Shown: positions 33,477-42,438 of the stretch, in pieces
Position numbering within the stretch: the stretch's first letter is position 1
Layout: each line of letters begins with the position of its first letter
NCBI GenBank assembly: GCA_027858795.1
Contig: JAQICF010000256.1
Coordinates: 1-45,162 of the forward strand
DNA from: Candidatus Delongbacteria bacterium
GTDB lineage: Bacteria > Delongbacteria > UBA4055
Direction: 5' to 3'
DNA: 45,162 nt
Program-made: the position numbers and the translations under genes
Notes under the pieces: model-generated
What the model saw: only the letters and a program-made list of their open reading frames with translations
The model's database searches: none
Told to the model about the DNA's origin: nothing

Positions 33477-34388
33477 ATGAGTAACAATGAAAAATATTAT
33501 TATACAAGCTTTATCTCGTATTTGAAAAAAAACTTCGGTGAAAAATACGGAAAAATCGGACTAACACTTCATACTCCATGTCCAAATAATCCTCCATGTA
33601 TTTTCTGCAATCAAACTTCGTTCATTCCTCATACATCAAAAAATATTCTTTCTGTAAAAGATCAAATAGATGATGCATTGCCATATTTGAAGAAAAAATA
33701 TCAGACAGAAAGTTTCATAGCATACTTCCAAGATAATACATCTACATTTGGTAATATAGAATATTTATATAAAGCTTTCCAAGAATCTGTTGCACCTAAG
33801 AATATTAAAGCACTTGCAATATCTACAAGACCTGATAATATCAATATTGAAATCCTTGAAATGCTAAAAAAAGCATCCAAAAATAAGCCTGTATGGCTGG
33901 AACTTGGATTGCAATCTATTCATGATTCAACTTTATCTGAAATTCATCGGGGTCATGACTTTAATGACTTTATGAAAGCTTTCAATTTGATCAGAGAAAA
34001 TACTGACTTTCAGATCGGTGTTCATATGATAATAGGGTTGCCGAATGAGACAGATGAAATGATATATTCTTCTATGAAAAAATTGAATAGAATAAATCCT
34101 GATTATGTAAAATTTCATCATTTGCAAGTTTTAAATAATACAGAACTTGAAGAATATTACTCAAGTGGTTCATATACTCCTTTAACACTAGAAAAATATG
34201 TGGAATTATTCTGTAATTCTTTGAGTTATTTAAATAAGGATATTGTTATTCAGAGATTGCTTTCCAGGGCACATTCAAATGAACTAATCGCTCCTAAATG
34301 GGGTATTAATACTGAGCAGTTTAAAAAAATATTTAAAGAATATATGGATAAACACGATTTATATCAGGGAAGTAGAACAAACTCATAG
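33477..34388 (+). CDS. YhcC-type radical SAM protein (TIGR01212-like)
   Basis: 303 residues. The Cys motif CPNNPPCIFCNQTSF binds the 4Fe-4S cluster for S-adenosylmethionine cleavage. The typical YhcC path follows: FIAYFQDNTSTFGNIEYLYKAF, IKALAISTRPDNIN, VWLELGLQSIHDSTLSEIHRGHDFNDF, IGVHMIIGLPNETDEMI and VKFHHLQVLNNTELEEYY. The cluster motif is shortened compared with E. coli YhcC. The function of the family is unknown, with a role in tRNA or redox chemistry suspected. The gene lacks a strong ribosome binding site and ends 14 bp before the convergent carboxypeptidase gene. Confidence 0.9.
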   Translation: MSNNEKYYYTSFISYLKKNFGEKYGKIGLTLHTPCPNNPPCIFCNQTSFIPHTSKNILSVKDQIDDALPYLKKKYQTESFIAYFQDNTSTFGNIEYLYKAFQESVAPKNIKALAISTRPDNINIEILEMLKKASKNKPVWLELGLQSIHDSTLSEIHRGHDFNDFMKAFNLIRENTDFQIGVHMIIGLPNETDEMIYSSMKKLNRINPDYVKFHHLQVLNNTELEEYYSSGSYTPLTLEKYVELFCNSLSYLNKDIVIQRLLSRAHSNELIAPKWGINTEQFKKIFKEYMDKHDLYQGSRTNS

Positions 34389-34402
34389 TTTGTAGTTTAT
34401 AG

Positions 34403-35437
34403 TTATCTTCCAACCTTCATATCCTTTTGAAAAGCAGCTTCCTCAGCAGACGTATCAATCTCTAGATCTTTAACCTGATTAATTACCTGCTCAAAACCCC
34501 ACGTGACAAGCTTGTTAACAAACTTATCCCTACCTCTCATTGATCTTGTCCCAAGAACAACAGCAACAAGTCTGATACCATCTTTTTTTGCCGTTGCTAC
34601 AATATTAAACCCTGCCTTGTCATAGAACCCTGTTTTAAGTCCATCAAAGTAAGGATAGTCTTTTATTAATCTACTTGTATTTCGCAACATAAATTTCTTT
34701 TTACCCGGCTCATCCCGAATATAATCCAACCAAGTTGAACTATATTCTAGAAGTTTCGGATATTTAAGCATTTCCTCTGCCAATAATATCAAATCATAAC
34801 ATGTAGATCTATTACCCCGTATCTTCTCCTTTTTTCTCTCAGCCCATGTCGGTGGCAAACCGTGAGGATAATAAAAAAATGTATTTCTAAGTCCGAGTTC
34901 TTTAGATCTTTTATTCATCATTTCAACGAAACCATCTACTTTTTTATCACCACCTATTTTTTCAGCGAAAGCATAAGTTGCATCATTAGCAGACTTTATC
35001 ACCACTGCTTTAAGCATATCAGAGACTTTCATTAGCTCATATTCTCTAAGAAATATCTGAGAACCACCTATTTGAGAAGCTTTAGTTGAAGCCTTTAAAG
35101 TATCATCATATGATAATTTACCCGATTTAATCTCTTCCAATATGAGTAAAATAGACATCATTTTTGTAAGGGAAGCTATTTCACACATCTCATAACCATT
35201 TTCTTCGTATAATACTTTCTGATTAGTAAGATCAACAAGCATAACATTATTATAATCTTTAAACCTTGATTTAAATTGACTTTTTAAACTGATCATCGAA
35301 CTATATTTATTAGTTGGGATAAAATTTCTCAAACTATCAGGCCCAATACTTTCTGAGGCTTTATAATTTGATAGCAATATATTAGAAACTGATATTAAAG
35401 TAAGTAAGATTATTGTTCTATATTTCATAATGTCCAT
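34403..35437 (-). CDS. D-alanyl-D-alanine carboxypeptidase (peptidase S11)
   Basis: 344 residues. An N-terminal signal peptide (YRTIILLTLISVSNILLS) and the penicillin-binding triad: SLTK (nucleophile Ser and Lys) after YEMCEIA, SAND in VIKSANDATYAFAEKIGG, and KTG in FDGLKTGFYDKAGF. It removes the terminal D-Ala of peptidoglycan stem peptides in the periplasm. The C-terminal domain and membrane helix of PBP5/6 are shortened; the protein ends with a charged tail. The methionine three codons in (35428) is an equally possible start. Confidence 0.93.
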   Translation of the reverse strand: MDIMKYRTIILLTLISVSNILLSNYKASESIGPDSLRNFIPTNKYSSMISLKSQFKSRFKDYNNVMLVDLTNQKVLYEENGYEMCEIASLTKMMSILLILEEIKSGKLSYDDTLKASTKASQIGGSQIFLREYELMKVSDMLKAVVIKSANDATYAFAEKIGGDKKVDGFVEMMNKRSKELGLRNTFFYYPHGLPPTWAERKKEKIRGNRSTCYDLILLAEEMLKYPKLLEYSSTWLDYIRDEPGKKKFMLRNTSRLIKDYPYFDGLKTGFYDKAGFNIVATAKKDGIRLVAVVLGTRSMRGRDKFVNKLVTWGFEQVINQVKDLEIDTSAEEAAFQKDMKVGR

Positions 35438-35455
35438 TGTTTAATTTAATCCTAT

Positions 35456-35538
35456 CATGCTGAACTTGTTTCAGTATTTATCTTTTTAGACCCTGAAATG
35501 CTGAAATAAATTCAGCAAAAATCTAGTTCAGGGTGACG
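35456..35538. repeat. Nested palindromic repeats between queC and the carboxypeptidase gene
   Basis: Several GATCCTGAA-related arms are nested: CTGAACTTGTTTCAG, then GCTGAAATAAATTCAGC, enclosed by ACCCTGAA and TTCAGGGT. It looks like one element inserted into, or recombined with, another. Confidence 0.7.
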
Positions 35539-35548
35539 ATTTCTTGAA

Positions 35549-36223
35549 CTATACATATTGAGTTTCATCAGTTAGTACAGCATCCATAAAACCTTTTTTC
35601 CGGAGCAAACAACTATCGCAATGGCCACATGCTTTTCCATTTTGAGGGTCATAACATGACAAGGTCTTTGAGTAGTCTACATCAAGTAATTTCCCTATCT
35701 TTATAATCTCAGATTTTGTTTTGTCTATCAGAGGTGTTTCTATTATTATTTTCAGTTTTCCCTCTACAGCATCTTTAATTGCTAAATTAGCCATTTTCTC
35801 ATAAGCTGCAATATATTCGGGTCTGCAATCAGGATAACCAGAATAATCAACACTATTCACCCCTATGAAGATAGATGAACTTTGGATTGATTCCGCATAA
35901 GCTAAAGCATAGCTTAAAAACACAGTATTTCTAGCTGGGACATAAGTATCAGGTATGATATCATCAGCTAAGGAATCTTTTTGTACGTTCATACCCAAGT
36001 TCGTCAGTGAAGAATTCTGAAAAAAAGTAGTATCCAGCTTTACGACTTTGTGAATTCTTGCTCCAAATTTCTTTGAATTAAATTCAGCTAATTCAAGCTC
36101 AACTTTATGCTTTTGTCCATAATCAAATGAGATAGTATGAACTTCGTCAAATTTTGATGATGCTATAGCCAGACATGTTGTCGAATCTAACCCGCCTGAA
36201 AGTAATACTATTGCCTTAGTCAT
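35549..36223 (-). CDS. queC: 7-cyano-7-deazaguanine synthase
   Basis: 224 residues from ATG 36223 (MTKAIVLLSGG); an in-frame ATG six codons upstream is also possible. It forms preQ0 from 7-carboxy-7-deazaguanine, ATP and ammonia for queuosine or related modification. The PP-loop SGGLDSTT is near the start, followed by ISFDYGQKHKVEL, DTYVPARNTVFLSYALAYAE and GVNSVDYSGYPDCRPEYI. The zinc site is LSCYDPQNGKACGHCDSCLLRKKGF, with four Cys. queD, queE and queF are not here. Confidence 0.97.
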   Translation of the reverse strand: MTKAIVLLSGGLDSTTCLAIASSKFDEVHTISFDYGQKHKVELELAEFNSKKFGARIHKVVKLDTTFFQNSSLTNLGMNVQKDSLADDIIPDTYVPARNTVFLSYALAYAESIQSSSIFIGVNSVDYSGYPDCRPEYIAAYEKMANLAIKDAVEGKLKIIIETPLIDKTKSEIIKIGKLLDVDYSKTLSCYDPQNGKACGHCDSCLLRKKGFMDAVLTDETQYV

Positions 36224-36311
36224 ACTTATACCTGTTTTCAATTCAATAACGCTTTAAGTATACCTATATTATTGAACTTTTTCAAGATAAGAATTTATAA
36301 AGTTTCTGTTT

Positions 36312-36400
36312 GTCATCCTCGTGCTCTGGTCTATCCCGATTTGTCGGGATCAGGGGATCCACTTCTTTATGGATATCCGGATCGAGTCCGAATATGACAG
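36312..36400. repeat. Compound palindromic repeat
   Basis: Opens with GTCATCCTCG and closes with a matching TATGACA. Inside are ATCCCGATTTGTCGGGAT and GGATATCCGGATC. This is a larger element than the others, filling the gap between dprA and queC. Confidence 0.65.
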
Positions 36401-36407
36401 TTAGTTC

Positions 36408-37523
36408 TTATTTGTTAATACAAAAATAATTATTCGGTTCTCTTAGAATAAATCCATTCAACTCCAACATAAGAAGCTTACTCATCAAAGTACCTGTATC
36501 AAGATTCATACCTTCACTCAACTCATCAACATTCATTTTATTCTTTAGGAGATTTTTATAAATTCTCTCCTCAATTTTATCAGTGAATTGAATAATATTT
36601 TCTTCTACTTTTTTAGCAGTTGGTGATAATAAATTTTGAACATGCTCAGGCATTTCATCAATAACATCCTGAGTCCCCATTATCAACTTTGCCTGCCCAG
36701 TCTTAATTAAATCATTACTACCTTCGAATTTTTCTTTGAATATCAAATTTGGCAAAGCAAACACTTCTCTTCCCTGTTCAAGCCCGAAAGAAGCAGTAAT
36801 TAAAGACCCTGACTTCATCTTAGCCTCACCAATTATAACACCAAGGCTCATTCCACTTATCACTCTATTTCTTGCGGGAAAAGAATATTTAGTTCCTTCA
36901 TAACCGATCCTGAATGGAGATAGTACAGCTCCACCCGTTTCTATGATCTTTCTTCGAGTTCCCCTACTGCAAACATTCACTTCCTTATCTATACCTGAAC
37001 CCAGAATAGCAACTGTTCTTGCTTTTGCTTCAATAGCACCAATATGTGCAACTGTATCTGCGCCCATTGCTAGACCACTGATAATAACAAATCCCGCTGA
37101 AGCCAACTCCCTTGATATTTTCTTTATTGTTTGAATACCTGTTCTCGATAGCGTTCTTGATCCTACAATTGCAATTGACAGATCATCTTTGGGCAAAATT
37201 TCTCCCTGACAGAATAAATATAAAGGTGGATCAAAAATATTTCTTAGGTTACTTGGATATTCATAGTCATAATATGTAACAATCTTTATGTTTCCCAGTT
37301 TTTCAGCTGCTTCAAGTTGCTCTTCGTAAACTTTATCATCAAATGATATTTCTCTTAGGTTTCTCCTTCCGGCTTTACTTATACCTGCTTTTGTCAGCTC
37401 TTCATCCGACAGATGCTTACATTCCTCTGCTGAGGCATTATGGTTTAGCAATGCTTTCAAAGATACCTGAGTTAAGTATTTTACTTCTTCAAGTCTGAAA
37501 ATGTCTTTTAGTTTGTTTTGCAT
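36408..37523 (-). CDS. dprA: DNA-processing protein DprA/Smf
   Basis: 371 residues. It binds single-stranded DNA and loads RecA in natural transformation. An N-terminal helical domain with helix-hairpin-helix character (about 1-75) is followed by the Rossmann core: AIVGSRTLSRTGIQTI, FVIISGLAMGADTVAHIGAIE, TVAILGSGIDKE, FPARNRVISGMSLGVIIGEAKMKSGSLITASFGLEQGREVFALP. The C-terminal winged-helix-like segment (about 305-365) is present. The usual YP-x-N after the GSGID motif reads EVNVCSRGTRRK here, a local departure. Other competence genes are not in the window. Confidence 0.93.
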   Translation of the reverse strand: MQNKLKDIFRLEEVKYLTQVSLKALLNHNASAEECKHLSDEELTKAGISKAGRRNLREISFDDKVYEEQLEAAEKLGNIKIVTYYDYEYPSNLRNIFDPPLYLFCQGEILPKDDLSIAIVGSRTLSRTGIQTIKKISRELASAGFVIISGLAMGADTVAHIGAIEAKARTVAILGSGIDKEVNVCSRGTRRKIIETGGAVLSPFRIGYEGTKYSFPARNRVISGMSLGVIIGEAKMKSGSLITASFGLEQGREVFALPNLIFKEKFEGSNDLIKTGQAKLIMGTQDVIDEMPEHVQNLLSPTAKKVEENIIQFTDKIEERIYKNLLKNKMNVDELSEGMNLDTGTLMSKLLMLELNGFILREPNNYFCINK

Positions 37524-37559
37524 AGATCTTTCCTAAGTTATTTTACTATTTTTAGAAAA

Positions 37560-37597
37560 GATAATAAAAGCAAAGGGTCAAATAGTGACCTTTTGCT
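37560..37597 (-). terminator. Rho-independent terminator of obg
   Basis: On the minus strand AGCAAAAGGTCA and TGACCCTTTGCT form a 12-bp stem (one G-T pair) with a 5-nt loop, followed by TTTTATTATC. It is about 30 bp after the obg stop. Confidence 0.8.
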
Positions 37598-37624
37598 AAA
37601 AAACTGATATTTTTTTAATAATTT

Positions 37625-38602
37625 TTAGTATCCCAGAGGAGTATCTAGGATTTTAATCTTTTCAGCTATCATAAGCTTGAGTTCTTCTAACCCATCGTGG
37701 GTGAAAGAGGACATACAAAGATCAAAAAAGTCTCTATCAATATCTTCAGTAAGTAGATCCGTCTTAGTCAAAACCTTTATGATAGGTTTATCTTTCATAT
37801 TTTCATCATATGCAAATAATTCATTTTGGAGAATATTAAAATCTTTTTCAAAATCCTCAGATTCGGTACTGATCATATATACTAAAACTCTTGTTCTTTC
37901 AACGTGTCTTAAAAATTGATATCCAAGTCCTTTACCGTGGCTGGCACCTTCGATCAATCCAGGGATATCTGCCATTACAAAACTTTTATAGTTCCCGTGC
38001 TTTACAATACCAAGATTAGGAATTATAGTTGTAAAAGGATAGTCAGCTATCTTAGGTCTTGCATTTGATACTACTGATAATAATGTTGATTTTCCTGCAT
38101 TTGGAAATCCTACAAGCCCAACATCAGCTAGAACCTTCAGCTCTAAATTTACTGATAATTCCAGCCCAGCCATACCCGGTTGAGCATACATTGGTGCCTG
38201 ATTTGTTGAAGTCTTGAAGTGAAAATTACCTCTACCACCTATTCCACCAACAAGAACTTTATACTGAACTGAATCTTCTGATACATCAGCCAAGATCTCA
38301 CCGGTTTTATTATCTTTTACAACAGTTCCCAATGGCACTTTTATTGTGATAGTCTTACCATCTTTACCGGTCATATTATTCAAACCACCATCATGACCTT
38401 TCTCTGCAAAGAACTGCCTGTGAAGAGTAAAATCCAAAAGAGTATTTAAATTCTTATCACCAGTGAAAATAATATCTCCACCTTTACCGCCATCTCCACC
38501 ATTTGGAGAGCCTTTAGCTACAAATTTTTCTTTACGGAAAGCTACTTTACCTTTTCCACCGTGACCGGAACTGATAGCTATATTTACAAAATCTACGAAC
38601 AT
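37625..38602 (-). CDS. obg: Obg/CgtA GTPase
   Basis: About 325 residues. The glycine-rich Obg fold (1-158: AISSGHGGKGKVAFRKEKFVAKGSPNGGDGGKGGDIIF) is followed by the G domain: GFPNAGKSTLLSVV, TTIIPNLGIV, ADIPGLIEGASHGKGLGYQFLRHVERT and TKTDLL. No C-terminal OCT domain, as in many short Obg proteins. It acts in large-subunit assembly and the stringent response. Start 38602 (MFVDFVN) has GGTGAG about 6-7 nt upstream; a GTG at 38614 would overlap that site. Confidence 0.97.
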   Translation of the reverse strand: MFVDFVNIAISSGHGGKGKVAFRKEKFVAKGSPNGGDGGKGGDIIFTGDKNLNTLLDFTLHRQFFAEKGHDGGLNNMTGKDGKTITIKVPLGTVVKDNKTGEILADVSEDSVQYKVLVGGIGGRGNFHFKTSTNQAPMYAQPGMAGLELSVNLELKVLADVGLVGFPNAGKSTLLSVVSNARPKIADYPFTTIIPNLGIVKHGNYKSFVMADIPGLIEGASHGKGLGYQFLRHVERTRVLVYMISTESEDFEKDFNILQNELFAYDENMKDKPIIKVLTKTDLLTEDIDRDFFDLCMSSFTHDGLEELKLMIAEKIKILDTPLGY

Positions 38603-38680
38603 TTGAAATCTCACCTTTATTAATTAGTTTGGAATATATTAAGAAAGACTCATACTAACAATAAATAAATCATTTTTATG

Positions 38681-38707
38681 TTGTTTTAATACCTGATAAA
38701 ATATAAT
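38681..38707 (+). promoter_or_regulatory. Possible promoter of the small lipoprotein gene
   Basis: TTGTTT (38681-38686) and TATAAT (38702-38707) lie 15 bp apart, 46 bp before the ATG. The -10 box is perfect; the spacing is short. Confidence 0.35.
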
Positions 38708-38752
38708 TTACTTAAAAGAATTCAATAAATTAAATCAAATCGGAGGCAAATT

Positions 38753-39094
38753 ATGAAAAAAGCATTGAAGTTAGTTGTATTAACTACTTTCCTTTTCGTA
38801 GTTCTTTTGGGATGTGCAAGTACACCTATTCAAAAAGAAGTTCCTACAAGAACTTACGTAGGTGAAGTTATAGGGCAAAACGGTGTTTTGGTCGGAGAAT
38901 ACGCAGAAGGAGCTAAAGTCGTTACCGAAAACATCACTAGTGACATAATTACTTGGGAAGGATTTAAGCTTACTCTTAGAGCTGAGACAGGTGAAGTATT
39001 TGAATACTTGAGCAGAGATCTTTACTATGAAGGTGATGGAGTTCTTATTACTGCTAAAGGTGATAAAGTGTTGAGAATAAAGAATAAACCGTAG
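38753..39094 (+). CDS. Small lipoprotein, unknown function
   Basis: 113 residues. Lipoprotein signal MKKALKLVVLTTFLFVVLLG with acylated Cys21 (LLGC). The mature part is a small beta-rich domain (RTYVGEVIGQNGVLVGEYAEG, DIITWEGFKLTLRAETGEVFEYL, GDGVLITAKGDKVLRI) that could be a compact OB- or SH3-like barrel; no family is recognised. GGAGG lies 6 nt upstream of the ATG. It stands alone on the plus strand, divergent from obg. Confidence 0.8.
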   Translation: MKKALKLVVLTTFLFVVLLGCASTPIQKEVPTRTYVGEVIGQNGVLVGEYAEGAKVVTENITSDIITWEGFKLTLRAETGEVFEYLSRDLYYEGDGVLITAKGDKVLRIKNKP

Positions 39095-39106
39095 AAAAAC
39101 GTTTTT

Positions 39107-39177
39107 GTAGGGGTCGCAGATCTGCGACCCTTACAATTCGTATCGTGTACGGAAACGTAGCAGTGCAACGTCTTTAC
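39107..39177. repeat. Two palindromic repeats after the lipoprotein gene
   Basis: 39107-39134 has arms GGGTCGCAGA and TCTGCGACCC with GTAG and TTAC ends. 39147-39177 is a looser palindrome (GTACGGAAACGTAG with CAACGTCTTTAC). The second touches the 3' end of rimO. Confidence 0.8.
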
Positions 39178-40454
39178 ACCAACTCCCCCATAAGATCAAA
39201 TTCGGTAGCATCAATAATTTTTACTTGATAGAACTCTCCAATATCCAAACTACCTTTTATCAATACTTCACAATCAACATCAGGAGTATCTCTGAATGTT
39301 CTGCCTATGGAATATTCTCCCTCTACCCTATCAATTAGTACTTTTTCGATATTTCCAATCAAAGTTTGATTAAATTCATAAGATAATTCCTGTTGGATAT
39401 CCATTATCTCAGAAACTCTTTTCAAAGCTGTTTTACGTGTAACTCTATTTGTTAGATCTATTGCATCCGTATCTTCCTCTGGTGAAAATGCAAAAACGCC
39501 AAGTCTTTCAAATTTAGCTTCTTTGATAAATTTAAGCATATTATTAAATACTTTTCTAGTCTCGCCAGGGAAACCTGTTATAATCGAAGTTCTTAAAGTT
39601 ATATTTGGAATTGTCTTACGCATGAACTTTATCTTTTCCAGCAATCCTTCACGACTATCCTTTCTGTACATTGCCTTTAATATCTCTGTCTCTGAATGCT
39701 CAATCGGGAAATCAAGGTAGTTACATATATTCTCAGTCTTAGCTATAAATTCAACAAATTCATCAGTTACCAATGGAGGGTGTGTATAAAGTAATCTTAT
39801 CCACATCTCTTTTCCAGCTATCATTGAAATCTTTGTAAGTAACTTTATCAGTCGGTTCTCTTTGTAAAGGTCAGTTCCGTAGGAAGAAATTTCCTGTCCT
39901 ATCAGAATGATCTCTTTGACATTTGCTTTCTTCAGCATTTGCACTTCAGATAAGATTGATTCTTCTGTCCTGGAAGTATATTTGCCTCTAATAGACGGGA
40001 TCGCACAATAGCTGCAATTATGGTTACATCCATCACTAATACGAACATATGCAACATGGCTCATTTCAAGAGCAAGTCTTTCATTGAAAAGGTCTTTGGA
40101 TGGTTTATAATCAGGTATAAGTTCCTTCACTATTCCTTTGAAGTCTTTCAGATGATATACACCGTCAACTTCTTTCAGGTCTTTTTTCAGATCTTTGTAA
40201 TATCTCTCTGCTAAACAACCTGTAATGAATACTTTTTTGAACTTTCCAAATTTTTTCTGCTCGACAGCTCTGAAAATAGTATCAATTGATTCTTCCTTAG
40301 CATCACCTATGAAACCGCATGTATTTACGATTATCGCTTCTCCTTCCGTAAAATCAGGTGATACTTCATACTTATTTGAAAGCTGACCTGCTATGATCTC
40401 ACTGTCTACAAGGTTCTTATCACAGCCTAATGTTATAATCTTAATTTTTTTCAT
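39174..40454 (-). CDS. rimO: Ribosomal protein S12 methylthiotransferase RimO
   Basis: 426 residues from ATG 40454; the in-frame sequence beyond it lacks homology and runs through repeats. It adds a methylthio group to an Asp of ribosomal protein S12. The N-terminal UPF0004 domain has three cluster Cys (ITLGCDKNLVDSE, VNTCGFIGDAKEESID, ITGCLAERY). The radical SAM motif is DGCNHNCSYCAIPSIRGKYTSR. A C-terminal TRAM domain holds the protein on its substrate (QTLIGNIEKVLIDRVEG). The usual LPxQH segment reads FPIEHSE. MiaB is the alternative but the S12-type signatures fit better. Confidence 0.95.
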   Translation of the reverse strand: MKKIKIITLGCDKNLVDSEIIAGQLSNKYEVSPDFTEGEAIIVNTCGFIGDAKEESIDTIFRAVEQKKFGKFKKVFITGCLAERYYKDLKKDLKEVDGVYHLKDFKGIVKELIPDYKPSKDLFNERLALEMSHVAYVRISDGCNHNCSYCAIPSIRGKYTSRTEESILSEVQMLKKANVKEIILIGQEISSYGTDLYKENRLIKLLTKISMIAGKEMWIRLLYTHPPLVTDEFVEFIAKTENICNYLDFPIEHSETEILKAMYRKDSREGLLEKIKFMRKTIPNITLRTSIITGFPGETRKVFNNMLKFIKEAKFERLGVFAFSPEEDTDAIDLTNRVTRKTALKRVSEIMDIQQELSYEFNQTLIGNIEKVLIDRVEGEYSIGRTFRDTPDVDCEVLIKGSLDIGEFYQVKIIDATEFDLMGELV

Positions 40455-40525
40455 TTTGAATCCTGTTTTATTGTAAAGAAAGTTAATATTTTTGATTGGA
40501 TAATGAAAGGGTTTTGTTTGTGTCT

Positions 40526-40684
40526 GTAGGGAACGCAGATCTGCGTTCCGTACGATCATATAATAATTGCCATATATGATTGTAATATGTATATTCCATG
40601 TCCTGAATCGCATCCGTAAAGACGTGATTTATCACGTCTCGTAATAATACCCCAAGCGGGAAGGCATTGGAGCCTTCCCCTACG
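40526..40684. repeat. Three palindromic repeats between rimO and the YiiX-like gene
   Basis: 40526-40554 has arms GGAACGCAGA and TCTGCGTTCC; it shares its core GCAGATCTGC with the copy at 39107, while the outer arms differ in a compensated way. 40615-40645 contains GACGTGATTTATCACGTC. 40658-40684 has arms GGGAAGGC and GCCTTCCC ending CCCCTACGG. The last places GGAG 11 nt before the next ATG. Confidence 0.88.
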
Positions 40685-40698
40685 GAGATAAATAAAAC

Positions 40699-41283
40699 AT
40701 GAAATTAATATACATATTGACAATCACCCTTCTTTTCTTCAGCTGTTCAACTGAGAAACTGGTCATTAAGCCTGATGCTGATATCAGAAAAATTCAGAAT
40801 GTCGAAATTTCAAAGAATATCAGAGAGAACCTTGATAATGGTGACTGGCTGGTTATCAGAGGATATCACGTAGCTGATTACTTAGTGGCAGGAGCGACTT
40901 TTGCGGATCTTAGCCATGTAGCTATCTACGATGAATATAACGACCAGATAATCGAAGCGGAAGGTATAGGAATACATTCTACTACATTTGATGACTTTAT
41001 GGATAAATCACATAGAATAGTTATAATCCGACCTAAATGGGCTACTTCTGAGTCTGCGAAGAAAGCTGTTGAGAAAGCCCGAGGATACATTGGAAAGAAA
41101 TATGATTTCCTTGGGACTATAGGCATAAATGATAAAGAAAGATTATACTGCAGTGAACTTGTAGTCTATGTATATCAACCCTGGTTTGAAAAAGATGAAG
41201 AAATTCCGCATATAATTGAACCAAGCAAGATGCACAAACTCGGAAAAGTCATTTTTGATACAGGTAAAAGAAAGTCAAAGTAA
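40699..41283 (+). CDS. YiiX/NlpC-P60-type lipoprotein hydrolase
   Basis: 194 residues. The lipoprotein signal ends LLFFSC (Cys16). The permuted NlpC/P60 (YiiX/YebB-like) domain has GDWLVIRG, FADLSHVAIYDEY (catalytic-type His73), IIEAEGIG, IIRPKWAT, ARGYIGKKYDFLGT and RLYCSELVVYVYQ (nucleophile Cys151). The order His before Cys is the circular permutation typical of this group. Members may cleave amide bonds in peptidoglycan or lipids. It is monocistronic between repeats. Confidence 0.88.
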   Translation: MKLIYILTITLLFFSCSTEKLVIKPDADIRKIQNVEISKNIRENLDNGDWLVIRGYHVADYLVAGATFADLSHVAIYDEYNDQIIEAEGIGIHSTTFDDFMDKSHRIVIIRPKWATSESAKKAVEKARGYIGKKYDFLGTIGINDKERLYCSELVVYVYQPWFEKDEEIPHIIEPSKMHKLGKVIFDTGKRKSK

Positions 41284-41288
41284 CGATT

Positions 41289-41395
41289 GTAGGGGACGAT
41301 TTCTTATCGTCCCCAATTCGTGAATATATTTATAAAACAATTACGATGATTTATAACATTTAAAAGAGGGGACGGTAAGAAACCGTCCCCTACGG
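41289..41395. repeat. Two palindromic repeats flanking the gap before the HAD gene
   Basis: 41289-41314 has arms GGGGACGAT and ATCGTCCCC. 41368-41395 has arms GGGGACGGT and ACCGTCCCC, then TACGG. They are in opposite orientation and their arms differ by a paired A-T to G-C change. The HAD ATG follows 11 bp after the second. Confidence 0.9.
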
Positions 41396-41405
41396 AAAAT
41401 ACGCT

Positions 41406-42080
41406 ATGAAAATGAAATTTTCAAAATACGACGCAATTATCTTTGACATGGATGGTTTGCTTCTCGCCACAGAAAACATCTGTTGGGAATGCTTCAGATC
41501 AGCCTGCAAGCAGTTCAACTATGATCCTGATTTCAATATCTATAAACGAATCATCGGAAGAAGTACTACTGAAGGAAATAAAATACTCTCTGAGGCTCTC
41601 AAAGATTTCATACCTTACGAAGAAGTTAATCCTATCTGGAATAAGAATTATCACGATGCTATTGCAAATAATCCTATCCCACTTAAAAAAGGAGTTCGAG
41701 AATTCCTTGAGTATGTTTCGAAACTTGACCTAAAGCTTGCTGTAGCTACATCAACTGGCTATGATCTCGCTGTCAAGAAGTTAAAAAACACAGACCTTTA
41801 TAAATATTTTGAGTTCGTTGTCGCAGGTGACCAAGTAAAGAATTCCAAACCTGATCCTGAGATATATTTAACTGCTGCTGACAAACTAAGAGTTGAACCT
41901 AAAAACTGCCTTGCTTTTGAAGATTCCGATAACGGAACTAAGGCTGCTCATTCAGCTGGAATGACCATAATTCAAATACCTGACATTGTAGAAGTCAGTG
42001 ATGAAGTGAGATCACTTGGGCATATGATTGTGGAGAGTTTTGACAAATTTACCGATCAATACCCATATGATGAAGAATAA
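41406..42080 (+). CDS. HAD-family phosphatase, beta-phosphoglucomutase-like
   Basis: 224 residues. HAD motif I FDMDGLL (nucleophile and acid Asp), helical cap (20-90), motif II VATSTG, motif III Lys in NSKPDPEIY and motif IV FEDSDNGTKAAHSAG. The subgroup acts on small sugar or polyol phosphates; the substrate cannot be read. The ribosome binding site is weak, with a repeat immediately upstream. The 3' end overlaps by about 30 bp, in the opposite direction, a fragment of an S9 oligopeptidase gene. A short piece of a second, related HAD gene follows at 42431. Confidence 0.92.
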   Translation: MKMKFSKYDAIIFDMDGLLLATENICWECFRSACKQFNYDPDFNIYKRIIGRSTTEGNKILSEALKDFIPYEEVNPIWNKNYHDAIANNPIPLKKGVREFLEYVSKLDLKLAVATSTGYDLAVKKLKNTDLYKYFEFVVAGDQVKNSKPDPEIYLTAADKLRVEPKNCLAFEDSDNGTKAAHSAGMTIIQIPDIVEVSDEVRSLGHMIVESFDKFTDQYPYDEE

Positions 42081-42438
42081 ATGAGTAAGTATTAGCAATC
42101 TCACGATACAGATCATACTTCCCCGAATACCCACTGTGTCCTGTCATTCCGATATTCAAAAGTACTTTCGTTTCCGCTGTATTGTTTTCCCTTATCTTTG
42201 AGACCCATTTAAGCTGTTCCCAATAGTTAACCCTTGAATCGTAGAAACCGCCCCTGACAAGGATCTCAGGATATGGTTGCTTAACTATATTATGATACGG
42301 ATCGTATGAAAGCATATATTCAAAATCTTCTTTTACGGCCGGATTACCCCATTCGTCATATTCGGTCACGACTGATGTCAGAGAAGGATCAGACATAGTA
42401 TTTATCAAATCTACAAAAGGAACGTCAAATACAGCAGC
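42049..42438 (-). pseudogene. C-terminal fragment of prolyl oligopeptidase (oligopeptidase B-like, S9)
   Basis: About 129 codons on the minus strand read AAVFDVPFVDLINTM, TEYDEWGNPAVKEDFEYMLS, YDPYHNIVKQPYPEILVRGG, FYDSRVNYWEQLKWVSKIRE and GHSGYSGKYDLYREIANTY. This is the end of the catalytic domain of oligopeptidase B, with the Asp and His of the triad (DSRVNYWE, GHSG). The nucleophile-Ser part, the beta-propeller and the start are all missing, so the piece is dead. It ends at its natural stop inside the end of the HAD gene. At its other end, homology stops at about 42431-42439, where a HAD fragment begins. Confidence 0.85.

Noticed and set aside
40455..40613. N-terminal extension of RimO by 53 residues
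   Set aside because: The extension passes through a palindromic repeat and has no homology; the internal ATG has a proper ribosome binding site and the family start MKKIKIITLGC.
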